A stretch of DNA of 5,055 bases from an uncultured bacterium. Its GTDB lineage: Bacteria; Planctomycetota; Phycisphaerae; Phycisphaerales; SM1A02. Below, piece after piece: positions 1-5,055 of this stretch (position 1 is the first letter of the stretch; each line of letters opens with the position of its first letter). The notes below the pieces were generated by a model. That model saw nothing but the letters and a program-made list of their open reading frames with translations. It made no database searches and was not told where the DNA came from. Both the position numbers and the translations under genes were made by a program. The DNA lies in assembly GCA_903918555.1 (NCBI GenBank), contig CAIXEV010000386.1, positions 1 through 5,055 of the forward strand, in the 5' to 3' direction.

Positions 1-1228
1 GACTTTCCGTGACCTGGCAGAGCACGGCGTGCTCGGCGAGCAGTTCCATGACAAACGCCTGGCCAAAGGAAAGCTCCTCCAGCGGACCGACAATCGGGAT
101 TCTCGAGATGAACTTCTCCGAGGGCGACTTTCGGAGCGGCATGCCAAGCATGAGCCCGCGCCCTCGGACCTCGTCGGCGCCCCCGTGGGCGGCGATGCTC
201 CGCTCGAATCCTTGCCGCAGCAGGCCGCCGAGCCGATCGGCCCGATCCGCGAGCCGCTCTCGATCATGGATGGCGAGCGTCATGAGGCCAGCGGTCATCG
301 CCAGCACGCCGCCTTGAAAGGTCGAGGCGTGAAGCAACGCACGCGACATCGAGTCAAAGGTTGCCGACCAGATGTCCTTCCTGACGAGTGTTGCGCCGAT
401 CGGCACGAAACCGCCCGCGAGCGCCTTCGAGAGCACCACCATGTCGGGTCGGCATCCGGCGTCGTGTTCAAGCGCGAGGAAGCGTCCCGTGCGGCCGATG
501 CCCGTCTGGACCTCGTCGACGACAAGCAGCGTTCCAAAGCGTGCGCAGAGGCGCGAGGCCTCGGCGAGAAATCCATCCGAGAGTACGCGGCAAGACTTCC
601 CCTGCACGGGCTCTATGAGGAAGGCCGCGAAGCGCTTTGATGCAAGCGCCTGCTCCAGTGCGCCGAGGCTGTCGAACGGAATGCACTCGGATTCCCCGAG
701 AGGGCCGAAGCCGTCTCGGAGCTTTGGATTGCCGTTGGCAGCGAGTGCGCCGAGGGTCAGTCCATGGAAGGCCATGTCGCAGTGAAGCACCGCGGCGCGA
801 CCGGTTGCGCGGCGCGCGAGCTTGAGCGCGCACTCGACCGCTTCGGTGCCTGAGTTCGAGAAGAAGACATGGTTGAGTTCGCCGGGGACGCGTTCAGCGA
901 GGCGGCGGGCGAGCAACGCAGCGAGCGGATTGCGCTCGAACTGGACCCAGTTCGGCGTACCGCTCGCGAGCGCATCGCGAAGCGCCGCAACCATGTCGGG
1001 ATGGGACCGACCTATTCCGTGGACGGCGTAGCCCGCGATGCAGTCGATGTATCGACGGCCAGTGTCGTCGATGAGAATAGCGCCCTCGCCCTGAACCCAG
1101 CGGCGGTCAAAGCCGGTCAGGCGAAGCATGCGTCCGAAGGGCGGATTGCCGTGGGCGCCGAAGTTCCCATCGATCTCACGGCGCGCCTCTCCGAGCAGCC
1201 GGGAAAAGTCCTGACGCGGTTCTGCCAT
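1..1228 (-). CDS. Class III PLP-dependent aminotransferase (3'-truncated by window edge)
   Basis: This gene encodes a fold-type I aminotransferase that moves an amino group between an amine or amino acid and an oxo acid or aldehyde through pyridoxal phosphate; it is probably cytosolic. The 409 visible residues start MAEPRQDF. Family landmarks occur in order: SNSGTEA (124-130, cofactor phosphate loop), AFHG (153-156), the cofactor-ring acid in VVDEVQTGIGRTGRF (D238), SKALAGG with the Schiff-base lysine K268, STFQGG (302-307, phosphate threonine T303), and RGRGLMLG (355-362). Relatives are usually about 430-470 residues, so only a short C-terminal part and the stop lie outside the window. ATG 1228 is preferred because no alternative in-frame start is seen just upstream and the N-terminus has the family's usual length. 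No Shine-Dalgarno sequence precedes it. It is divergent from the glycosyltransferase gene, 17 bp away. The family is certain; the substrate (ornithine-, putrescine-, aldehyde- or acyl-type) cannot be told. Confidence 0.93.
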   Translation of the reverse strand, partial: MAEPRQDFSRLLGEARREIDGNFGAHGNPPFGRMLRLTGFDRRWVQGEGAILIDDTGRRYIDCIAGYAVHGIGRSHPDMVAALRDALASGTPNWVQFERNPLAALLARRLAERVPGELNHVFFSNSGTEAVECALKLARRATGRAAVLHCDMAFHGLTLGALAANGNPKLRDGFGPLGESECIPFDSLGALEQALASKRFAAFLIEPVQGKSCRVLSDGFLAEASRLCARFGTLLVVDEVQTGIGRTGRFLALEHDAGCRPDMVVLSKALAGGFVPIGATLVRKDIWSATFDSMSRALLHASTFQGGVLAMTAGLMTLAIHDRERLADRADRLGGLLRQGFERSIAAHGGADEVRGRGLMLGMPLRKSPSEKFISRIPIVGPLEELSFGQAFVMELLAEHAVLCQVTES

Positions 1229-1246
1229 GAAACTACGATACCCAAA
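1211..1246 (+). promoter_or_regulatory. Candidate leaderless promoter for the glycosyltransferase gene
   Basis: A -35-like CTGACG (1211-1216, four of six bases of TTGACA) is followed by exactly 17 nt and then a -10-like TACGAT (1234-1239, four of six of TATAAT, fitting TANNNT). Six nt later comes the ATG at 1246, where transcription would be expected to begin. With no ribosome-binding site visible, this spacing fits a leaderless mRNA. The -35 lies inside the opposite aminotransferase gene. The motifs are seen; promoter function is inferred. Confidence 0.45.
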
Positions 1247-1262
1247 TGCGTGGCATCGCCAT
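1229..1262 (-). promoter_or_regulatory. Candidate leaderless promoter for the aminotransferase gene
   Basis: Read on the minus strand, TATCGT (1240 down to 1235, TANNNT, four of six of TATAAT) lies 6 nt before the ATG at 1228. It shares five base pairs with the -10 of the opposite gene. The best -35 candidate is weak: ATGGCG (1262 down to 1257, three of six) at 16 nt spacing. No Shine-Dalgarno sequence is present. The element is supported mainly by its mirror symmetry with the plus-strand element. Confidence 0.35.
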
Positions 1263-2232
1263 CGTTCCGACCTTTCGAAACCTTCGTGCACTGCCGGGTG
1301 TGCTCGCTGGGCTGGAGCGCGGCGGGCTTCCAATTCTGGTTATCGACGACGGCTCCGATGACGGAACTGGCCCGTGGCTCGACGCGTGGATGGCAGAGGG
1401 TGGACAGCGCTGGGTCGAGCACCTTCCGCAAAACCGTGGGAAGGGTGCTGCGCTTGAAGCAGGGCTTGCACAGGCTCGAGCGCGGGGCTTCGACTTCGCG
1501 GTCACGGTCGACTCCGATGGCCAGCATCTCGTCGAAGATGCGCTTCGCATCGCGGCCGCGACAGAGGGCGGCGTCCTGGTGATCGGGGCACGCGAGGAGT
1601 CTGTTCCCGGCTATCCGAGCAAGAGCATGTTCGGGCGACGGTTGTGGGCGCTCGGCATCCGTTCGCTCACTGGCCTTGGCGTCGCCGATCCGGTTTGCGG
1701 ACTTCGCTGCTACCCGTTGCAGGAAACCGCGTCGGTGCCCGTCGCTTCCGGCCGGTACGCCTGGGAGGAGGAGTTTCTTGTTCGTGCGGCCTGGGCCGGG
1801 GTTGAGGTGCGCGAGGTCAGGATTCAAACCGTGTACCAATCGGCGGACGAACGAGTGAGCCATTTCGCCTTGCGAGACTGGATCGAGTCGATGGCGGTGT
1901 GGGCTCGGCTCGCGGTGCTTCGGCTCTTTCGACTCAGTCCGCGCTACCGCCCGCGCGGTCCTTTGGTCGGGCGCGACCGCTCATGGCGGAGGATCACCGG
2001 CGCCGCTGTTCTGGTCGGCTGCGCCATCGGCGCGGCGATGCCTTGGTTTCTCGCGGTTCCGCTTCTGGCGTGGATCGCCTGGCGCCTTCACGCACCGATC
2101 GCCGTGGCCGTCACCAGCGGCGTTCTCGGCGCGTTTTCGAGCGAGCTTTGGTCGCCCGCTGTGCCATTGATCGCATCGGTGCCGGCGGCGTTCGGCGTCA
2201 CCCGAGCGGCGCGCTCCCTCTGTAGCAGCTGA
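1246..2232 (+). CDS. Family 2 glycosyltransferase with C-terminal DUF2062-like membrane domain
   Basis: This 328-residue membrane-anchored GT2 enzyme would transfer a sugar from an activated (nucleotide or polyprenyl-phosphate) donor. The GT-A domain spans about 1-235: IAIVPTF (4-10), the nucleotide-binding IDDGSDDGT (33-41), NRGKGAAL (63-70), the metal-binding DSD in VDSDGQH (88-94), the acceptor-side DPVCGLRCYP (148-157), and WEEEFLVRAAWAGVEV (173-188). The order and wording match dolichyl-phosphate-mannose-synthase-like GT2 proteins, including those in aryl polyene-type clusters. A basic stretch (about 229-250) then leads to two or three hydrophobic segments (about 250-281 and 283-318) resembling DUF2062, which is known as a C-terminal partner of such GT2 domains. 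The match to DUF2062 is partial. The start is fixed by the first beta strand beginning at residue 4. No ribosome-binding site is seen. The gene is opposite in strand to its neighbours and overlaps the fusion gene tail to tail by 35 bp. Donor and acceptor are unknown. Confidence 0.9.
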   Translation: MRGIAIVPTFRNLRALPGVLAGLERGGLPILVIDDGSDDGTGPWLDAWMAEGGQRWVEHLPQNRGKGAALEAGLAQARARGFDFAVTVDSDGQHLVEDALRIAAATEGGVLVIGAREESVPGYPSKSMFGRRLWALGIRSLTGLGVADPVCGLRCYPLQETASVPVASGRYAWEEEFLVRAAWAGVEVREVRIQTVYQSADERVSHFALRDWIESMAVWARLAVLRLFRLSPRYRPRGPLVGRDRSWRRITGAAVLVGCAIGAAMPWFLAVPLLAWIAWRLHAPIAVAVTSGVLGAFSSELWSPAVPLIASVPAAFGVTRAARSLCSS

Positions 2233-4324
2233 ATACGCCGAGTTCGAGCAGGTGTCGGGTGCCGATGAACCCGCTGCGGTCGAGCGCCTCGACGATCCGG
2301 TCGGGGCGTGCCGCGTCGACGATGGTGTCCGCCCAGTACTGCATCATCGGGAAGGTCGACGGGCGGCCGCTGGCGACGACGCCGACAGCGGGAACCAGCC
2401 AGTACATGGAGAGGTCGAAGGCGTGGCGAAGCCCGACTGTGGTTGGTCGGGTTACCTCGAAGATCACGATGCGACCTCCGGGACGGAGCACGCGCCTCGC
2501 CTCGCGAAAGGCGAGCATGAGGTCTTCGATGTGCCGAAGCATGTAGCTCATCGAGACGACATCGAAGCTTGCGTCAGGGAACGGAAGGCTTTCCGCACGC
2601 CCCTCGACTGTTTCACGCACGCCGCGGCGACGGGCAACCTCAAGCATGCCCGTGCTGGGATCGAGCGCCACCACGCGTCCCGTGGGGCCGACGATCTCCT
2701 GCGAGAGTGCCGCACAGAGGCCGGTGCCGCTGCCGACATCCAGATGGGACGATCCGGGCTTCAGGCCCGCCTTGGCCAGCATCCTGCGACGATACCAGCG
2801 GCCACTCCGCATGAAAGCCGCGCCGCTCGAGTTGTCGTAGCCGCGGGCGGTCTCGTCGAACAGGCTCTTCGTGTACTTCTCTCGATCGCTTCGTGCCTCG
2901 AGACCCTTCGGCCGTCGTGTGACAGGCGGGATCGACCCACCGCCGGTGGAGGGATCACGAAGCAACTTGCCGCTCTCTGACTTGGGAAGTTCATCGACCA
3001 CGCGGATGCTCCTCGGAATGGTGTGACCCGCGACCAACGGCTCGAGGTGAGCCCGAATGTCGAGGATGTTCGGTTCGTGTGCCCCGTCGCGCAACTCGAT
3101 CTCCGCGGCGACTCGCTGCAAAGCCTCGCCGGCAGAAATCGGTCGGACCAACGCGCGGCGGACCGCTGGGTGCCGCTCAAGCGCCTGCTCGACTTCGATC
3201 GGGTTCACCTTGAGTCCCCCGACATCGAAGACAAGCTTGAGCCTGCCATTGACTCGGAAGGCGCCGGCGCCGTCGCGAACGCCGAGATCGCCCGTGTGGA
3301 ACCACGCGTCCGCGGTCGCGTCCGTGCAGCGTCCGTCGTCGTCAAGCACGCCTGTGAGCATGCAGGTGCTTCGCACGGCGATCTCGCCACGGGTCCCATC
3401 GCCGCCGAGCAGCCGGATCTCGACCCCGCGAACGGGCCGGCCGCCTTGGCCTCGATCGAGCCAGATCGTGCCGAGTTCGCTCGCCCCGTACAGGTCGACG
3501 ATCTCCAGCCCGAAGCCAACCTTGAACGCGCGGCGTACCGTCGCGGGAAGGGATGTTCCGGCGGTCACCGCACAGCGGAGCGCGTGGCGCGTGGGCCGCA
3601 CCTCGGCCGCCGCCTCGGCGAGCGCCTGCGCCGTGATCGGGACGAGCGGCAAGGTCGTCGCGCCTGCGAGGATCGCATCGCGCGCGCTCTGCAGCGAAAA
3701 TCGCCCGAGCGCATGAACCCGCGCACCCGCGAGGATCGGAGCGAGGAACCCGTGCTCGAAGCCATAGGCGTGAGGCATCGGCAGGAACGACGCAACGATG
3801 TCGCCGCGTGCGCAGAGTTGTTCGTCGAGAAGCGTCGACCCGATCAGGTCAATCGCCTCGCTGCTGCGCACGACGAACCGGGATCTTCCGGTCGTCCCCG
3901 ATGAGAGCAAAATCGCGCCCCGAGTCTCGGATTGGGTGCCAAGTCGCGCCGTGGCGGACCGGTCGACTCCGGCGGTCGAACATGCAGCCTCATCGAGGAA
4001 TCCTTGGTCCAGAACCAGGGTGTCGTCGCCGAGTTCGCGTTCGATGCGGTCGCGGATCATCCCTGGAAGCGGGCAGGGGAGCAGGCAGGGCACGCGGCCT
4101 GCGGATGCGGTCGCGAGCACAGCGACCCAGAACGGCCAGCCGGAAGGAACCGTGATTGCGACACGCGCGTCCTGTGGGGACCGCTTGCACACGAGCGCCC
4201 GCACCGAGGCCGTGCGCGCGGCGAGTTCGAGCCATGACACTTCGGCGCCATCGGCATCGACGATCGCGATCTCGCGAGGTCGCTCCGCGCAGTGTCTGGC
4301 GAGCGCTTCGACCGCGAGTCTCAT
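2198..4324 (-). CDS. Fusion of AMP-dependent acyl ligase and UbiE/COQ5-like SAM methyltransferase
   Basis: This 708-residue two-domain enzyme should activate a carboxylic acid as its acyl-adenylate and load it on CoA or a carrier protein, then or separately methylate a substrate with SAM. The ligase (about 1-460) has the core motifs: P-loop SSGTTGRSR (141-149, the usual final lysine being arginine), YGASELG (279-285), WFHTGDLG (341-348), hinge GRLK (360-363), GGLKVNPIEVE (369-379), and PKSESGK ending in the C-terminal catalytic lysine K453. A Gly/Pro/Arg-rich linker (about 458-480) leads to the methyltransferase (about 481-708): KYTKSLFDETARGYD (483-497), SAM loop LDVGSGTG (528-535), VVALDPSTGM (551-560), FDVVSMSYMLRHIED (587-601), and RVLRPGGRIVIFEV (611-624). 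The start at 4324 is chosen because it gives an ATGA overlap with the upstream stop and a normal ligase N-terminus; an in-frame ATG at 4453 would overlap the upstream gene by more than 130 bp. Both domains look intact. The substrates are unknown. Confidence 0.92.
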   Translation of the reverse strand: MRLAVEALARHCAERPREIAIVDADGAEVSWLELAARTASVRALVCKRSPQDARVAITVPSGWPFWVAVLATASAGRVPCLLPCPLPGMIRDRIERELGDDTLVLDQGFLDEAACSTAGVDRSATARLGTQSETRGAILLSSGTTGRSRFVVRSSEAIDLIGSTLLDEQLCARGDIVASFLPMPHAYGFEHGFLAPILAGARVHALGRFSLQSARDAILAGATTLPLVPITAQALAEAAAEVRPTRHALRCAVTAGTSLPATVRRAFKVGFGLEIVDLYGASELGTIWLDRGQGGRPVRGVEIRLLGGDGTRGEIAVRSTCMLTGVLDDDGRCTDATADAWFHTGDLGVRDGAGAFRVNGRLKLVFDVGGLKVNPIEVEQALERHPAVRRALVRPISAGEALQRVAAEIELRDGAHEPNILDIRAHLEPLVAGHTIPRSIRVVDELPKSESGKLLRDPSTGGGSIPPVTRRPKGLEARSDREKYTKSLFDETARGYDNSSGAAFMRSGRWYRRRMLAKAGLKPGSSHLDVGSGTGLCAALSQEIVGPTGRVVALDPSTGMLEVARRRGVRETVEGRAESLPFPDASFDVVSMSYMLRHIEDLMLAFREARRVLRPGGRIVIFEVTRPTTVGLRHAFDLSMYWLVPAVGVVASGRPSTFPMMQYWADTIVDAARPDRIVEALDRSGFIGTRHLLELGVFSCYRGSAPLG
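4321..4324 (-). other. ATGA stop/start overlap, likely translational coupling
   Basis: On the minus strand the ATG of the ligase-methyltransferase (4324-4322) overlaps the TGA of the oxidoreductase (4323-4321). No clear Shine-Dalgarno sequence precedes this ATG. The overlap indicates one mRNA and probable reinitiation by ribosomes finishing the upstream gene, so the two proteins are likely made together. Confidence 0.85.
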
Positions 4325-5055
4325 GCGCGTGCTTCGGCTGCGGCCGATGGCGTGACCGACTGGGGAAGCTGCTGCGTGATCTTGAACGGTCGCACCCGTG
4401 CCGCGACCGGTCGCACGCGCTGCAGGGCGCACAGGCCGCGTAGCGCCTGGCAACGGACGCCGACGCCGAAGGGAATGCGGTCGATCTCGCCCGCGAGCAG
4501 GGTCACGAAGGCGCGCCCAAGCGTCTTCGTGCGCTTCGGCGAGAAGAGCAGATCGCGGAATCCCGGGTCATAGAAGCCCTCGACCAGGCTGAAGGCGCGG
4601 TCGGTGACGCGCTTCATCCAGGCATTGTGACGCGCACGCTCGGTGGTCGGCGGCGAGCCCTTCGACATGCGAATGACGCCGCCGGCCGCCTGCTCGGCGC
4701 CAAGCAGTCCGAGGGTGAGCCCGGTCGACCAGACCGGATCGAGAAACGCGGCCGCGTCGCCGATGAGGAAGTGCCCTCGCCCGGCAAATGGGTCGCAGCG
4801 GTAGGTGAAGTCCGAGATGACGCGGTTCTTCTCAGGGCCGACCGCGTTTGCCATCCGTTCGCGGAGGACCGGGGTGCGGGCGATGGCCCAGCGCAGCCGG
4901 TCTTCAGCGGGAACATCGATGGTCCTGTGCAGGTGCTCGCGCGCGACGAAGCCGATGCTGGTTCGCGTCGCGTCGAGCGGAATCATCCAAAACCATCCTT
5001 CGTCCGCGATGGTGAGCGCGAAGCAGTTCTGCCCCTTACCGCTCGGTCGAATCAC
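4321..5055 (-). CDS. Flavin-dependent halogenase-like FAD oxidoreductase (5'-truncated by window edge)
   Basis: Only the C-terminal 244 or so residues are in the window. Reading stays open to base 5055, so the GTG there is not taken as the start. Two landmarks identify the family. WFWMIP (visible residues 21-26) fits the WxWxIP motif of flavin-dependent halogenases. GDAAAFLDPVWSTG (99-112) is the second flavin-contacting motif shared by halogenases and geranylgeranyl-reductase-type oxidoreductases, in its halogenase-like form. The N-terminal GxGxxG nucleotide-binding loop and the halogenase catalytic lysine would lie outside the window. Members act on carrier- or CoA-bound or free aromatic substrates, either halogenating or simply hydroxylating or oxidising them. 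Halogenase-like genes also occur in flexirubin and aryl polyene pigment clusters without proven halogenation. Coupling to the ligase-methyltransferase suggests work on the acyl group that ligase activates. The family call is firm; the reaction is open. Confidence 0.87.
   Translation of the reverse strand: MIRPSGKGQNCFALTIADEGWFWMIPLDATRTSIGFVAREHLHRTIDVPAEDRLRWAIARTPVLRERMANAVGPEKNRVISDFTYRCDPFAGRGHFLIGDAAAFLDPVWSTGLTLGLLGAEQAAGGVIRMSKGSPPTTERARHNAWMKRVTDRAFSLVEGFYDPGFRDLLFSPKRTKTLGRAFVTLLAGEIDRIPFGVGVRCQALRGLCALQRVRPVAARVRPFKITQQLPQSVTPSAAAEARA

Noticed and set aside
29..640. Plus-strand open frame of 203 codons opposite the aminotransferase
   Set aside because: It lies entirely within the well-supported aminotransferase gene on the opposite strand and has low-information, charged composition and no motifs.
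961..972. Perfect 12-bp palindrome CGCTCGCGAGCG
   Set aside because: It lies within the aminotransferase coding sequence, encodes ordinary codons and is easily explained by chance in GC-rich DNA.
1117..1863. Minus-strand open frame of 248 codons opposite the glycosyltransferase gene
   Set aside because: It overlaps both the glycosyltransferase and the start of the aminotransferase. Its translation has no recognisable motif and is rich in Arg, Pro, Ala and Ser, as expected for an antisense frame in GC-rich DNA.
2204..2216. Inverted repeat GAGCG-GCG-CGCTC inside the convergent overlap, considered as a bidirectional terminator
   Set aside because: The stem is only 5 bp, no T-run follows on either strand, and short GC palindromes are common at this base composition.
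2252..2980. Plus-strand open frame of 242 codons opposite the methyltransferase domain
   Set aside because: The opposite strand carries a clear SAM methyltransferase; this frame shows no family features.
3023..3904. Plus-strand open frame of 293 codons opposite the ligase domain
   Set aside because: It is the mirror of a ligase with intact motifs. The translation is Arg/Ala/Glu-rich without domain signatures, so it is an artefact of GC-rich codon use.
4322..4453. Longer N-terminus for the ligase starting at the in-frame ATG at 4453
   Set aside because: It would overlap the oxidoreductase gene by more than 130 bp and add 43 residues of low-complexity Arg/Ala/Thr sequence, while ATG 4324 gives the typical ligase start and an ATGA junction.

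Overview
The window is a strongly G+C-rich bacterial segment with dense, almost gap-free coding and third codon positions dominated by G/C. It holds four protein-coding genes, two of them cut by the window edges. No RNA genes, insertion sequences, CRISPR arrays or long repeats are visible. The organism cannot be fixed from the sequence. High G+C, absent Shine-Dalgarno sequences and the gene content would suit a GC-rich environmental lineage such as Planctomycetota or Proteobacteria, but that is a guess.

Layout, right to left along the minus strand. (1) 5055-4321 is the C-terminal part of a flavin-dependent halogenase-like oxidoreductase, entering from the right edge. (2) 4324-2198, joined to it by an ATGA stop/start overlap, encodes a two-domain fusion of an acyl-activating AMP-dependent ligase and a UbiE/COQ5-like SAM methyltransferase. 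(3) 1246-2232, on the plus strand and so inverted within the run, encodes a family 2 glycosyltransferase with a C-terminal membrane domain resembling DUF2062. It overlaps the end of the fusion gene by 35 bp tail to tail. (4) 1228-1, minus strand, is a class III PLP-dependent aminotransferase running off the left edge. Its ATG is only 17 bp from the glycosyltransferase ATG.

Together (acid activation, methylation, flavin oxidation or halogenation, glycosyl transfer, amination) the genes look like the tailoring part of a specialised-metabolite locus. The ligase, methyltransferase, halogenase-like oxidoreductase and GT2 combination recalls aryl polyene or flexirubin-type pigment clusters. The aminotransferase and the ligase-methyltransferase fusion are not standard parts of those. 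No ketosynthase or acyl carrier protein lies inside the window, so the product class is inference.

The most unusual DNA-level signal is the 17-bp divergent gap. It carries mirrored, overlapping -10-like hexamers, each exactly 6 nt from its ATG, consistent with a bidirectional promoter that makes leaderless mRNAs both ways.
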